Shown one piece after another: positions 15,746 to 25,229 of a stretch of DNA of 46,007 bases. Made by a program: the position numbers and the translations under genes. This stretch comes from Nocardioides sp. (GTDB taxonomy: Bacteria > Actinomycetota > Actinomycetes > Propionibacteriales > Nocardioidaceae), in the NCBI RefSeq assembly GCF_030655615.1, contig NZ_JAURVJ010000125.1:1-46007 (forward strand), read 5' to 3'. The notes beneath the pieces are model-generated. The model ran no database searches. It had not been told where the DNA came from and saw only the letters and a program-made list of their open reading frames with translations. How positions within the stretch are numbered: position 1 is the first letter of the stretch; the number at the start of each line of letters is the position of its first letter.

Positions 15746-17130
15746 TCCTCGACCCGACCTCGGTCCCCTCCGTCACAGGTCCGGTCACGACGCGGCTCAC
15801 GACCTGGCTCCCCTGGGCCAGCGACGTCGCCGTCGTCGCCGCGATGACCTGGTGGGCGGCCTGGCTGACGTTCGGCACCGGGGGGCGGGAGCCCCACGTG
15901 CTGTCGTACGGCGCCCTCCTCGTCGCGGTCGCCGCACTCCTGGTTCGCCCCTGGCGGGTCCTGCGCGTGCGGGCCACGGCGATCGCCCTGGCGCCCGGCG
16001 CCGGCGCCTGGGTCGTCGTGCTGACCGCACCCACCGGGTGGGCCGGCGCCGACGACGCTGCCTCCTACACCTACGCCGGGGCTCTCGGACTGGTCGCCCT
16101 CGCCTGGGCGCGGACCCCCGTACGCCGCCAGCTGCTCGCCACGGCCGTCGTCGGCGCCGCGGGGCTCCAGCTCGCCATGGGCTGGGCCGCCTGGTCGTCG
16201 GTGCCGTCGCCGAGCCGGCTCTTCCAGGGCACGTTCTACTGGCACAACCAGGTCGGCGCTTTCCTCGCCGCGGGTGCGGTGCTGGCGGTCGCCCTCGTCG
16301 CCGACGGGCGCCGGCCGCTGGCCACCCTCGGCTGGTGCCTCGCCCCGCTCTGCGTCGCGGGCACCGTCTTCACGACCAGCCGCGGCTCGATGCTCGGCAT
16401 CGCGATCGGCGTCGCCCTGGTGCTCGCGGCCGCGGCCTGCCGCCTGGGCACCACGGCCGCCATCGGGTCCATCTGCCGGACCATCGCCGTCGTCGCCCTG
16501 TCCTGGGCCACCAGCTGGGTCCTCACCGGTCCGCCGTTCTTCGGCGAGCGGTTCTCCCCCCTCGCGGCCACCACGGCCCGCAACGGCAGCTTCGAGGGCA
16601 ACGGCGTCCAGCGGTTCGAGGACTGGCGTCGCTCGTGGGAGATCTTCCGGCACTGGCCCGCCTCGGGCGCCGGCTTCAACTCCTTCGACAGCGCCACCAC
16701 GGCGGTCACCGACAAGCGGGACGGGGTCTCGACCGCCTTCGCGCACAACGGCTACCTGCAGGCGGCCTCCGACGGCGGGCTCGTCCTCGTCCTGCCGCTC
16801 GTGGTGGCCCTGCTCGCGCTCGCGCTCCTCGCCGTACGCGCGCTGCCCGCCTCACGCCGTGCCGGCGACCTCGTCCAGCCCGGAGCGCTGGCGGCCTACG
16901 TCGTGCTCCTGCTCCACAGCGGCATGGACTTCGACTGGACCTACCCCTCGCTGCTCGCGCAGGCCGCCCTGGTGGGCGTCCTCGCCGTCCCGTCCTCAGC
17001 GGTACGCCGACGGGGCGCGCCACCGAGCCGGCGGGTCGTGGTCGTGGCGGTCGTGGCCTTGGTCGGGCTGCTGCTCCTCTCGGCGGTCGGCGCCTGGCAC
17101 GGCGGCCTCGACCTCAACAGCTCGCTCTGA
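15718..17130 (+). CDS. O-antigen ligase / Wzy-like polytopic membrane protein
   Basis: This is an integral membrane protein of 470 residues with about 11-12 hydrophobic segments. It has the large extracytoplasmic loop and the AHNGYLQAASDGG motif (His343) typical of the Wzy_C / WaaL family, which joins or polymerises undecaprenyl-linked glycans on the outer face of the membrane. FYWHNQVGAFLA and TTSRGSMLG are other family-like blocks. No glycosyltransferases or flippase lie nearby, so the glycan is unknown. GTG 15718 is used; GTG 15736 is equally possible. It converges with tesB with only three bases between the stops. Confidence 0.82.
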   Translation: MADESIVSAVLDPTSVPSVTGPVTTRLTTWLPWASDVAVVAAMTWWAAWLTFGTGGREPHVLSYGALLVAVAALLVRPWRVLRVRATAIALAPGAGAWVVVLTAPTGWAGADDAASYTYAGALGLVALAWARTPVRRQLLATAVVGAAGLQLAMGWAAWSSVPSPSRLFQGTFYWHNQVGAFLAAGAVLAVALVADGRRPLATLGWCLAPLCVAGTVFTTSRGSMLGIAIGVALVLAAAACRLGTTAAIGSICRTIAVVALSWATSWVLTGPPFFGERFSPLAATTARNGSFEGNGVQRFEDWRRSWEIFRHWPASGAGFNSFDSATTAVTDKRDGVSTAFAHNGYLQAASDGGLVLVLPLVVALLALALLAVRALPASRRAGDLVQPGALAAYVVLLLHSGMDFDWTYPSLLAQAALVGVLAVPSSAVRRRGAPPSRRVVVVAVVALVGLLLLSAVGAWHGGLDLNSSL

Positions 17131-17133
17131 GGC

Positions 17134-17994
17134 TCAGCGCGTCCGGGGACGGATGAGGCCCTCCTGGGCCGCGGTGGCGACGAGGGCGCCGTCGCGGGTG
17201 AAGACGCGCCCCAGGGACAGCCCGCGCGCGCCCCCGGCCGAGGGCGACCACTGGTCGTAGAGCCACCACTCGTCGACGCGGAACGGCGCGTGGAACCACA
17301 GCGTGTGGTCGAGCGAGGCCATCTGCACCTTGGTCGGGTCGGCGTCGTGGGCGGCCAGCGAGGCACCGAGCAGCGAGACGTCGCTGGCGTAGACGAACAC
17401 CGCGAGGTGGTCGAGCGGGTCGTCGCCCATGTCGCCGAGGACCCTGATCCACATCCGGGCCTGCGACGGGTGCGCCGGGTCGGCCTCGAGGCCGTGGCGG
17501 GAGTTGCCGAGCCAGCGGACGTCGAGCGCGGCCCACTCCTTGCCGAGCGCGTCGGCGTCGGCGTTGCCGCGTCCGCGCATGAGCTCGACGAGGTCCATGC
17601 CCTCCTCGGGCGCCTTGACGTCGGGCATCGCGTCCTGGTGCTCGAAGCCGTCCTCGGACCGCTGGAAGCTCAGGGTCTGGTAGTAGATCGGCCGGCCGTG
17701 CTGGCGCGCCATCACCCGGCGGGTGACGAACGACTTGCCGTCACGGATGCGTTCGACGTCGTAGATGACCGGCACCTGGTAGTCGCCGGGCAGCAGGAAG
17801 TAGGAGTGCAGCGAGTGGACGTGGAAGCCGTCGGGGACCGTCCGGGCGCCGGCGACCAGCGACTGGGCGGCCACCTGCCCGCCGTAGACCCGCTGCCGGG
17901 TCGACTCCGGCTGCTTGCCGCGGAAGAGGTCGACGTCGAGGTACTCCAGGTCGAGGAGCGCGCGCAGCTCCTGGGCGGGGTCGAGCTCGGTCAC
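17134..17994 (-). CDS. tesB: Acyl-CoA thioesterase II
   Basis: This is a double-hotdog thioesterase of 286 residues that hydrolyses acyl-CoA. The N-terminal hotdog contains VYGGQVAAQSLVAGARTV and HSLHSYFLLPGD. The C-terminal hotdog contains the catalytic-site blocks ASLDHTLWFH (Asp) and AAQEGLIR (Gln) of TesB. The GTG start overlaps the TGA of the upstream PAC2 gene by four bases (GTGA), so the two are translationally coupled. Confidence 0.93.
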   Translation of the reverse strand: MTELDPAQELRALLDLEYLDVDLFRGKQPESTRQRVYGGQVAAQSLVAGARTVPDGFHVHSLHSYFLLPGDYQVPVIYDVERIRDGKSFVTRRVMARQHGRPIYYQTLSFQRSEDGFEHQDAMPDVKAPEEGMDLVELMRGRGNADADALGKEWAALDVRWLGNSRHGLEADPAHPSQARMWIRVLGDMGDDPLDHLAVFVYASDVSLLGASLAAHDADPTKVQMASLDHTLWFHAPFRVDEWWLYDQWSPSAGGARGLSLGRVFTRDGALVATAAQEGLIRPRTR

Positions 17995-18923
17995 TCGTCG
18001 TCCTCCCGGTCGGGACCGTCCTCGAGGCCGGCCAGGAACTGCTCGAACTGCTGGCCGATCTCCTCACCGGTCGGGATGGGCTGGTCGTCGGCGAGCAGGC
18101 TCGAGCCCGCCTGCTCGGCCTGCGCGAAGGAGTCGTACTGGCGCTCGAGCGAGGCGACGACGTCGCCGACCTCCTCGTTGGCCGAGAGGTAGCGGGTGAT
18201 CTCGCCCTCGCGCTCCTCGGCAGCGGCGCGCAGGTCGGTGAGGTCGAGGGTGAGCCGGCCCGACCGCTCGACCTGCTCGAGGAGCATCACCGAGGCTCGG
18301 GGGTACTCCAGCTGGGCGAGGTAGTGCGGGATGTGGGCGACGAAGCCCAGAGCGTCGCGTCCCCACTCGCCGAGCCGGATCTCCAGCAGGGCCTGGGCGC
18401 TGCTCGGCACCCGGAGCTCGCCCTGCCACGGGTTGGTGGCGGTGATGAGGCCCGGGTCGTTGGCGTGGTGGGTGACCGCGATCGGCCGGGTGTGGGGCAC
18501 CGCCATCGGCACCGATCCCATGCTGACGACCAGGGTCACGCCGAGCCGCTCGACGACCTCGCGGACGGCGCGGCAGAACGCCTCCCACCGGTTGTCGGGC
18601 TCCGGACCGTGGAGCAGCAGGTAGGGCGTGTCACCGGCGTCGCGCAGGAGCCGTACGACCAGGCGCGGCGCGTCGTAGGACTCGTAGTGGTCGCGCGTGA
18701 ACGACACGGGGGGCCGCCGGGCGCGGTAGTCGTGGAACTGGTCGACGTCGAAGGTCGCCACCACCGACCCGCCGTCGCCGAGCGCGGAGAGGTGCTGGGC
18801 GGCCAGCGCGGCGGAGCTGCCGGCGTCGAGGAACCCGTCGAGCGCGACGACCATGGTGAGCGCGTTGAGCCCGTCGAGGGCAGGCACCTCGTCGAGGATG
18901 TGGACCAAGCGCTCAGAGGACAC
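17991..18923 (-). CDS. PAC2 family protein
   Basis: This is a cytosolic protein of 310 residues from the PAC2 (proteasome assembly chaperone 2-like) superfamily, common in actinobacteria. Diagnostic stretches are ALDGFLDAGSSAALAAQHL, FDVDQFHDYRARRP, TLVVSMGSVPMAVPHTRP and FVAHIPHYLAQLEYP. The acidic, Glu/Gln-rich C-terminus is probably flexible. TAGTGT lies exactly six bases before the GTG, so the transcript is likely leaderless and the gene heads a two-gene operon with tesB. The molecular role in bacteria is not settled. Confidence 0.87.
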   Translation of the reverse strand: MSSERLVHILDEVPALDGLNALTMVVALDGFLDAGSSAALAAQHLSALGDGGSVVATFDVDQFHDYRARRPPVSFTRDHYESYDAPRLVVRLLRDAGDTPYLLLHGPEPDNRWEAFCRAVREVVERLGVTLVVSMGSVPMAVPHTRPIAVTHHANDPGLITATNPWQGELRVPSSAQALLEIRLGEWGRDALGFVAHIPHYLAQLEYPRASVMLLEQVERSGRLTLDLTDLRAAAEEREGEITRYLSANEEVGDVVASLERQYDSFAQAEQAGSSLLADDQPIPTGEEIGQQFEQFLAGLEDGPDREDDE

Positions 18924-18976
18924 CCCTCCACACTAGTGAAGGCCGTGGGCCGGGCCGTCCTCAGGCCAGGGCGTGA

Positions 18977-20386
18977 TCAGTCGTAGATGGTGGTGCCGTC
19001 GGTCGGCGTCGCCGGGCTGGCCGGTGTGGTCGGGGTCGGCGCCTCCGTGACCGGTGGGGCGTACGTCGTCGCCATCAGCTCGGCGCCCCGCTTGGCCAGC
19101 TTGTCGACCGAGAAGCCCAGCAGGTCGCGGACGACGTCGCGCTCGTCGTCGCCGGCGCGCACGGAGAAGGCCTCCATCACGGTCCAGGGGGCGTCCGGGC
19201 CGTAGGTCTGGGCGAGCCACTCGCACACCCACCACGCGAGGGCGTAGTGGACGGCGGCATCGTCGTCGTTGAACGACTCGTCGGACGGCATCCGGTCGAT
19301 GCCGCGAGTGGCGGCGGCCAGCGCGCGGTCGGGCACGTCGCGCGCGGCGGGCGGCAAGGCCTGGACCGAGACCCACTCGGCCACGCCCTCGCTGAGCCAG
19401 ACCGGGGCCGCGTCGTCGTGGTCGCCGACGGCGACGTGGACGAGCTCGTGGCGCACCAGCCGGTCGAGCTCGCGGTCGACGCGCCGGGCGCTGGCCACGG
19501 GCAGCAGGTCGGGGCTGAGCGCGAAGCGGGTGGAGGCGACGCTCGTGTCGTCGGTGCCGGCCGGCACCGTGAACGCGACGCCGTCGAGCGCCTGCGGGTC
19601 GCCGCCGGGGAGGTCGTCGAAGCCCGCGAGGAAGCGCGGGTCGGAGAGCGCGTAGACGACCGCCTGCTGGCCCCACTCGGTGTAGGGCACCCGGCCGGCG
19701 ACGTCGGTGATGCCACGCTCGACCGAGGCCACGATGCCCGCGGCCTCACGGCGGTCGGCGCTGTCGAAGACGCCGAGCACGCCGGCACCCTCACGGATCC
19801 GGACCGGCTCGGTGTCCCACGGCTGCTTGAGCCCGGGGTGCTCGGCCTCCCAGGCGGGGTCGGTGGTCGAGCTGACGACGTAGGCGGACGGCCCGGTCGG
19901 GATGAAGCGGAAGCGGTCGACCGTGCGGACCGGCAGGGCGTCGTAGGGCGAGAGCTGCAGCTGGACGTCGACCACGCCCCAGTAGGCGTCGTCGGAGCGG
20001 ACCAGGCTGGCCGGCTCGAGCCGGTAGGAGAACGTCGACACGGGCAGCTGGGCGAGGTTGTCGAAGTAGCCGCCCTCGGCGGTCCGCAGGTCGGGCTCGG
20101 CGGCCAGACCGTCGAGGAACGCGGCCCGGTCGCCGGCGCGGACGGCCGCCGCGCGGGTGTCGAGGACCCGCTGGAGGTCGCCGACCAGGTCGGAGGAGAT
20201 CTTCGGGAGGACGGGGACGGTGGTGGTGGCCGTGGGGGTGGCCGACCCGGTGCCGACCGGCGGCGCGAGGGTCCCGCTCGGGCCGACGGTGGTCGGTGCG
20301 GACGACGGGTCCGATCCCCCGCACGCGCCCAGCACCAGGCACGCGGCGAGGGAGGCGGCGAGCGCGGACCTACGGGACGTCGACAC
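18977..20386 (-). CDS. Lipoprotein with gluzincin HExxH metalloprotease-like domain
   Basis: This is an extracytoplasmic lipoprotein of 469 residues. The lipobox LGAC (Cys22) is followed by a Pro/Thr/Ser-rich linker (about 25-60). A predicted NTF2-like or alpha/beta part (about 60-290) precedes a zinc-peptidase-like domain with HELVH at 313-317 and WLSEGVAEW downstream, the gluzincin pattern with the third-ligand glutamate. Another Thr/Pro tail ends the protein. The GTG start lies inside the last codons of dxs (17-base overlap), so it is translated with dxs. The substrate is unknown, and proteolytic activity is inferred from the motif. Confidence 0.8.
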   Translation of the reverse strand: MSTSRRSALAASLAACLVLGACGGSDPSSAPTTVGPSGTLAPPVGTGSATPTATTTVPVLPKISSDLVGDLQRVLDTRAAAVRAGDRAAFLDGLAAEPDLRTAEGGYFDNLAQLPVSTFSYRLEPASLVRSDDAYWGVVDVQLQLSPYDALPVRTVDRFRFIPTGPSAYVVSSTTDPAWEAEHPGLKQPWDTEPVRIREGAGVLGVFDSADRREAAGIVASVERGITDVAGRVPYTEWGQQAVVYALSDPRFLAGFDDLPGGDPQALDGVAFTVPAGTDDTSVASTRFALSPDLLPVASARRVDRELDRLVRHELVHVAVGDHDDAAPVWLSEGVAEWVSVQALPPAARDVPDRALAAATRGIDRMPSDESFNDDDAAVHYALAWWVCEWLAQTYGPDAPWTVMEAFSVRAGDDERDVVRDLLGFSVDKLAKRGAELMATTYAPPVTEAPTPTTPASPATPTDGTTIYD

Positions 20387-22274
20387 GGTCGACCAGGACG
20401 CCGCCGTCGGCGAGGGCGGTCATGTCCTCGACGATGCCCAGGGCGAGGGCCTGGGGGGTCAGGCCGATGCGCTCGAGGATGATGTCGCGCTTGGCGTGGC
20501 TCAGGAACTGCTGTGGGATGCCGTGCAGGCGGAAGGGCGTCGTCACGCCGGCGTCGTTGAGCGTCTGGAGCAGGACGGCGCCGCAGCCGCCGACGCGGCC
20601 GTTGTCCTCGATGCTGACGACGAGCTGGTGGCGGCGGGCGAGCTCGACGACGGCCTGGTCGACGGGCTTGACCCAACGGGGGTCGACGACCGTGACGCCG
20701 ATGCCCTGGGCGACGAGGCGGGCGGCCACGTCGACCGAGACGGCGGCCATCGACCCGACGCCGACGATGAGGACGTCGAAGGCGCCGTTGCGGACGAGCA
20801 CGTCGGCGCCGCCGGCCTTGCCGATCGAGGGGATGTCGTCGGGCGGGGGGCCCTTGGGGAGGCGCAGCACGGTGGGGGCGTCGTCGACCTCGACGGCCTC
20901 GCGCAGCAGCTCGCCGACGCGGGCGCCGTCGCGGGGCGCGGCCATCCGCAGCCCGGGCACGACCTGGAGGATCGACATGTCCCACATGCCGTTGTGGCTG
21001 GCGCCGTCGTCACCGGTCACGCCGGCGCGGTCGAGCACGAAGGTGACGCCGCACCGGTGCAGCGCGACGTCCATCAGCACCTGGTCGAAGGCGCGGTTGA
21101 GGAAGGTGGCATAGATCGCGACGACCGGGTGGAGCCCGCCCATCGCGAGCCCGGCGGCGGAGGTCGCCGCGTGCTGCTCGGCGATGCCGACGTCGAAGGT
21201 GCGGTCGGGGAAGCGCGCCTGGAAGCCGTCGAGGCCGACCGGGTGCATCATCGCGGCCGTCAGGGCCACGATGTCGGGGCGCTCGGCGCCGAGGGCGACG
21301 ATCTCCTCGGAGAAGAAGTCGGTCCAGATGCGGCCCTTGGCGGGGCTCTCGCCCGACTCGACGTCGAACGGCCCGATCTGGTGGAACTGGTCCTTCTCGT
21401 GGCGCTCGGCGGCGTCGTAGCCGAAGCCCTTGCGGGTGATCGCGTGCACGATGACCGGGCCGTTGAACCGCTTGGCCTGGGCCAGGGCCAGCTCCATGGC
21501 CGAGCGGTCGTGCCCGTCGATCGGGCCGACGTACTTGAGGCCGAGGTCCTCGAACAGGCCCTGCGGGGCGAGGGCGTCCTTGAGGCCCTTCTTCATTGCG
21601 TGCAGCGCGTCGTAGGCCGCCGGGCCGACGCCCTTGACCGAGGTGAGGCGCTTCTTGACCAGGTCGAGGACCTGCTCGTAGCGGGGGTTGGTGCGCAGCG
21701 TCGTGAGCGCGGTCGCGAGCCCGCCGATGGTCGGGGTGTAGGAGCGGCCGTTGTCGTTGACGACGATGACCAGGCGGCTCTCCTGGGCGACGGCGATGTT
21801 GTTGAGCGCCTCCCAGGCCATGCCGCCGGTGAGCGCCCCGTCGCCGATGACGGCGACGACGTGGCGGTCCTCGCCGCGGATGCGGTAGGCCTTGGCCAGG
21901 CCGTCGGCATAGCTCAGCGCGGTGGAGGCGTGGGAGTTCTCGACGATGTCGTGGGGCGACTCGGACTGGCTGGGGTAGCCCGACAGGCCGCCCTCGGTGC
22001 GCAGCCCGCCGAAGTCGCGCGCGCGGCCGGTGAGCATCTTGTGGACGTAGGCCTGGTGGCCGGTGTCGAAGACGACGCGGTCGTGAGGGGAGTCGAAGAC
22101 CCGGTGGATCGCCATCGTGAGCTCGACGACCCCGAGGTTGGGGCCCAGGTGGCCCCCGACGCGGGAGCAGCTCTGGACGAGCAGGTCGCGGACCTCGGTC
22201 GCGAGGCTCGCGAGCTGGTCGTCGTCGAGACCGCGCAGGTCGCGCGGACCGGTGATCGACTCGAGCAGGGACAT
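20370..22274 (-). CDS. dxs: 1-deoxy-D-xylulose-5-phosphate synthase
   Basis: This is the first enzyme of the MEP isoprenoid pathway, joining pyruvate and glyceraldehyde-3-phosphate with thiamine diphosphate. The 634-residue length is standard. The ThDP motif [16 protein letters not shown] is near residue 150, [12 protein letters not shown] near 42, and [15 protein letters not shown] in the pyrimidine-binding domain. TAAACT lies exactly six bases before the ATG, giving it its own probable leaderless promoter. It also follows the lactonase gene by 17 bases and may be read from further upstream. ThDP dependence is of interest given two thiamine-related genes in the window, but they are about 6 kb away. 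Confidence 0.96.
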   Translation of the reverse strand: MSLLESITGPRDLRGLDDDQLASLATEVRDLLVQSCSRVGGHLGPNLGVVELTMAIHRVFDSPHDRVVFDTGHQAYVHKMLTGRARDFGGLRTEGGLSGYPSQSESPHDIVENSHASTALSYADGLAKAYRIRGEDRHVVAVIGDGALTGGMAWEALNNIAVAQESRLVIVVNDNGRSYTPTIGGLATALTTLRTNPRYEQVLDLVKKRLTSVKGVGPAAYDALHAMKKGLKDALAPQGLFEDLGLKYVGPIDGHDRSAMELALAQAKRFNGPVIVHAITRKGFGYDAAERHEKDQFHQIGPFDVESGESPAKGRIWTDFFSEEIVALGAERPDIVALTAAMMHPVGLDGFQARFPDRTFDVGIAEQHAATSAAGLAMGGLHPVVAIYATFLNRAFDQVLMDVALHRCGVTFVLDRAGVTGDDGASHNGMWDMSILQVVPGLRMAAPRDGARVGELLREAVEVDDAPTVLRLPKGPPPDDIPSIGKAGGADVLVRNGAFDVLIVGVGSMAAVSVDVAARLVAQGIGVTVVDPRWVKPVDQAVVELARRHQLVVSIEDNGRVGGCGAVLLQTLNDAGVTTPFRLHGIPQQFLSHAKRDIILERIGLTPQALALGIVEDMTALADGGVLVDRVDVP

Positions 22275-22291
22275 GGGGCGAGTTTACGTGC

Positions 22292-23236
22292 TCAGAGGTC
22301 GACGACCGCGATCGCCGCTTCGTCGAGGCTGCCGAGCCAGACGCGCCCCTCGTGCTCCCGGACGCCGGTGACCATGTGGTAGGCCGTCCGCTGCTGCGCC
22401 GGGTCGACGTCGACGTCGTGGACCAGCCGGCCCTCGTCGTCGTAGGCCTGGACGCGGACGGTCTTCTTGGGCTGCGGCTGCAGCCGGTCGGGGAGCTTGG
22501 TGGCGAGCTTGCGCAGCTTGAGCGGGCCGGTCTGCAGGCGCTCCACGAGGGCGTCGCGCGGGCTGGCGATGGTCACCCAGATGAGACCGTCGCTGCCGCG
22601 GGCGATGTTGTCGGGGTAGCCGGGCAGGTCGGAGCAGAGCAGGTCGCGCATGCCCTTGCGGTTGCCCGTCAGCCAGCGGCGCACGACGGTGCGCCCGCCG
22701 GTCTCGGCGACGCAGACGTAGTCCTCGTTCTTGGACAGCGCGACGCCGTTGGCGAAGGCGAGCCCGTCGATGACGACGGTGACCGTGCCGTCGGGGTCGA
22801 GGCGGCAGAGCCGACCGGTGCGGGTGTGCTGGACGAAGTCGGACTTCCAGTCCTCGATGCCGAACTTGGTCGAGGAGTCGGAGAACCAGACGGTGCCGTC
22901 GGAGGCGATCGCGGCGTTGTTGCAGAACTTCATCGGCGTGCCGTCGATCTCGCCGGTGACCGCCTCGATCGCGCCGGTGCGCGTGTCGACGCGGAGCAGC
23001 CCGCGGTGGGCGTCGCAGACGAGGAGCCGGCCGTCGAGGTCGATCTCGAGGCCGAGCGGGCGGCCGCCGGTCCGGGCGACCCGGTCGACGGTGGCGCCGT
23101 CGTGGCTGACGCGGAAGATCGAGCCGTCCTCGGTGCCGGTGAACACCGCCCCCTCGTCCGCGCCGGACAGGCCGACGACGACGTCCTCGGCACCGGGTCC
23201 GGGGACGGGATGGACGTCGAGCGTGCGGGTGCTCAT
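22292..23236 (-). CDS. Strictosidine synthase-like / SMP-30 type beta-propeller lactonase
   Basis: This is a six-bladed beta-propeller of 314 residues related to strictosidine synthase-like proteins and SMP-30 gluconolactonases. Family blocks are RPLGLEIDLDGRLLVCDAHRGLL, NNAAIASDGTVWFSDSSTKFG, GLAFANGVALSKNEDYVCVAET and LPGYPDNIARGSDGLIWVT, with the Asn and Asp residues that hold the catalytic metal. Most bacterial members are lactonases or paraoxonase-like esterases; the substrate is unknown. Its ATG overlaps the stop of a 24-codon reading frame (ATGA) that itself overlaps the Nudix stop. It probably belongs to the Nudix-dxs operon. Confidence 0.83.
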   Translation of the reverse strand: MSTRTLDVHPVPGPGAEDVVVGLSGADEGAVFTGTEDGSIFRVSHDGATVDRVARTGGRPLGLEIDLDGRLLVCDAHRGLLRVDTRTGAIEAVTGEIDGTPMKFCNNAAIASDGTVWFSDSSTKFGIEDWKSDFVQHTRTGRLCRLDPDGTVTVVIDGLAFANGVALSKNEDYVCVAETGGRTVVRRWLTGNRKGMRDLLCSDLPGYPDNIARGSDGLIWVTIASPRDALVERLQTGPLKLRKLATKLPDRLQPQPKKTVRVQAYDDEGRLVHDVDVDPAQQRTAYHMVTGVREHEGRVWLGSLDEAAIAVVDL

Positions 23237-23307
23237 GCGGGGTCCCCGGGGCGTTGTCCGGTGGAGGAGCGAAGCGGGGGAGACGGAGAACGTCCTGGGG
23301 TGCTCAT
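23233..23307 (-). CDS. Possible 24-residue coupling peptide between Nudix and lactonase genes
   Basis: This reading frame of 24 codons plus stop overlaps the Nudix stop (ATGA) and ends in ATGA at the lactonase start. It exactly bridges the 67-base gap. The peptide is Pro/Ser/Arg-rich with no recognisable domain. CATGAGCACCC occurs at both starts, so the frame might be a relic of a duplicated start region. Its role, if translated, would be to carry ribosomes into the next gene. Confidence is low. Confidence 0.3.
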   Translation of the reverse strand: MSTPGRSPSPPLRSSTGQRPGDPA

Positions 23308-24170
23308 GGGACCAGCTTTCGGTAGAGGTCGGACTGGAGCAGGTCGGGCAGGACCACGGACGTCGTGTGGGCCAGGGGCAGGGTGGCCGTGGACGCCGGC
23401 GTCACGAAGACCATCTGGCGACCCTCGTGGCACTCGATGTCGGCGTCGGTCAGCTCGGTCGCGGCGAGGTAGACCTCGAACTCGTTCATCAGGGGCTCGA
23501 GGGTCGACGGCAGGGTCCAGCGTCCGAGCAGGCACAGGGAGCCCTGGGGCAGGTCGACGCCCGTCTCCTCGGCCAGCTCGCGCCGGGCGGCGTCGACGTA
23601 GGACTCCCCGGGCTCCAACCCACCACCGGGGAAGGACCACTGGTCGGCCGCGACCTGGGCGTGCTCGTCGCGCTCCTGCATGAGCAGCCGGCCGGCCGGG
23701 TCCACCAGGGTCACCTGGGCGAAGCGGACGACGCCCTCGGCGTACCAGCGCGCCACGGCGTGGGCGCGGCTGGCCAGGACGTCGGGCAGCGCCAGCTGCG
23801 CCGAGCGCGTCAGCGGCAGGTCGCCGATCGTGGCCGGGTCGACGAAGACGAACTGCCGGCCCTCGTGGCACTCGACGTCGGCATCGGTGAGGTCGACGCC
23901 CGCGACGAACACGTCGACGGGGTCGGTGGTGCCGTAGTGCTCGTGGAAGACGGCGTACGTCGCGTGGTGACGCAGGGCGCCCGGCGGCAGGTCGAGCCCG
24001 GTCTCCTCGCGCAGCTCGCGGTGGGCCGCGGCCTCGGCGTCCTCGCCGTCCTCGACGTGACCGCCGCTCATCCCCCAGCACTCCGGGTCGATGGGCGCGT
24101 GCTCGTCACGCTCCTGCAGCAGCAGCCACCCGCGGCGGTCGACGAGGACCACGCAGGCGAACGACGGCAT
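23304..24170 (-). CDS. Tandem double-Nudix hydrolase
   Basis: This 288-residue protein consists of two Nudix domains that hydrolyse nucleoside diphosphate-X compounds. Both boxes are intact: one at about residues 37-59 (GHVEDGEDAE...RELREETGLD) and one at about 183-205 (GGLEPGESYV...RELAEETGVD). The halves share flanking sequence too (LLLQERDEHA / LLMQERDEHA; ECHEGRQFVFV / ECHEGRQMVFV), so this is an internal duplication. TAGGCT lies six bases before the ATG, indicating a leaderless start of the dxs-containing operon. The substrate is unknown. Confidence 0.87.
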   Translation of the reverse strand: MPSFACVVLVDRRGWLLLQERDEHAPIDPECWGMSGGHVEDGEDAEAAAHRELREETGLDLPPGALRHHATYAVFHEHYGTTDPVDVFVAGVDLTDADVECHEGRQFVFVDPATIGDLPLTRSAQLALPDVLASRAHAVARWYAEGVVRFAQVTLVDPAGRLLMQERDEHAQVAADQWSFPGGGLEPGESYVDAARRELAEETGVDLPQGSLCLLGRWTLPSTLEPLMNEFEVYLAATELTDADIECHEGRQMVFVTPASTATLPLAHTTSVVLPDLLQSDLYRKLVP

Positions 24171-24211
24171 CCGGCCAGCCTAGGGGTGGCGCCTCGTGGC
24201 ACCCTGACGGG

Positions 24212-25219
24212 ATGCTGTGCACCGGCCTCGCCGTCGTCCTGGCGACCGCGTCCCTCGTCGTCCCCGGACCCGCTGGTGCGGTGGCGGACCCGGTCTCGCC
24301 GCGGGCGGCCGGTCTGGCCGTCACCGGGTTCGCGTACGGCGGACTCCCCCGGTCGGCCCTGCGGCGCGACGCCCACGCCCTCACCACCGTGACCGTCGAC
24401 GGGGTCGCGCTGCTCGCCGACGGCAGCGGCGTGGTGGCGCCGGGCGCCGACGCCCTGCGGCTGGGTCGGGACGCCCGCGCCGAGGGGCTGCGGACCGAGC
24501 TGCTGGTGCACAACTTCAGCGACGGCCTCGGCGACTTCGACCCGCGGCGCGCCCACCTGCTGCTGTCGAACCCCGAGGCGATCGACGCGGTCAGCACCCG
24601 GCTGGCCGACCTCGCCGTGAGCGGCGGCTGGGGCGGCGTCAACGTCGACCTCGAGCTGGTCCGGGCCGGCGACGCCGCCGGGCTGGTCGCGCTCTGTGAG
24701 GCCGTGCGCGCGGCCCTGCCGGAGGGCCGGACGGTGACGATCGACATCAGCGCGTCGGGGTCGCTGCGCGGCTACCGCGAGCGCGGCTACGACCTCGCGG
24801 GCCTCGCGGCGGTCGTCGACCGGATCGAGCTGATGGCCTACGACCAGCACGGCCCGTCGTGGTCGGGACCCGGTCCGGTCGGTGGCCTGGCCTGGCAGCG
24901 CCGCGCGGTCCTCACCATGCGGCGCATCGTCCCGGCCGACCGGATCGACCTCGGGGTCGCGGGCTACGGCTACGCCTGGCGCCGGGGTGGGGGTGGCTGG
25001 ACGGTCACCCCGGCCGCGGCGCGCCGCCGGAGCCACCGGGCCGGCGTACGCCCGGTGTGGCACGCGCGGGCCGGCGAGTGGTCGGCCCTCCTCCCGGGCG
25101 GGACCGTGCTCTGGTGGTCGGACGCCCGGTCCTACCGCCAGCGCGTCCGCCTCGCCCGGTCCTTGGGCGTCCACGGCCTCGCCCTCTGGCGCCTGGGCTC
25201 CGCCGACCCCCTCCCCTGA
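24212..25219 (+). CDS. Secreted GH18-like glycoside hydrolase
   Basis: This is an exported TIM-barrel protein of 335 residues. A signal peptide (about residues 1-25) is followed by a glycoside hydrolase family 18-like domain. The catalytic strand reads GVNVDLEL with Asp146 and Glu148 in place of the usual DxxDxDxE, so the proton-donor glutamate is kept and the first Asp is missing. MAYDQHGP (about 210-217) is a second family block, and ALWRLGS near the end matches the terminal strand. Relatives act on chitin-like or cortex-type glycans (YaaH/YdhD type). It is 41 bases from the divergent Nudix gene. Confidence 0.8.
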   Translation: MLCTGLAVVLATASLVVPGPAGAVADPVSPRAAGLAVTGFAYGGLPRSALRRDAHALTTVTVDGVALLADGSGVVAPGADALRLGRDARAEGLRTELLVHNFSDGLGDFDPRRAHLLLSNPEAIDAVSTRLADLAVSGGWGGVNVDLELVRAGDAAGLVALCEAVRAALPEGRTVTIDISASGSLRGYRERGYDLAGLAAVVDRIELMAYDQHGPSWSGPGPVGGLAWQRRAVLTMRRIVPADRIDLGVAGYGYAWRRGGGGWTVTPAAARRRSHRAGVRPVWHARAGEWSALLPGGTVLWWSDARSYRQRVRLARSLGVHGLALWRLGSADPLP

Positions 25220-25229
25220 CCTCCCCAAC

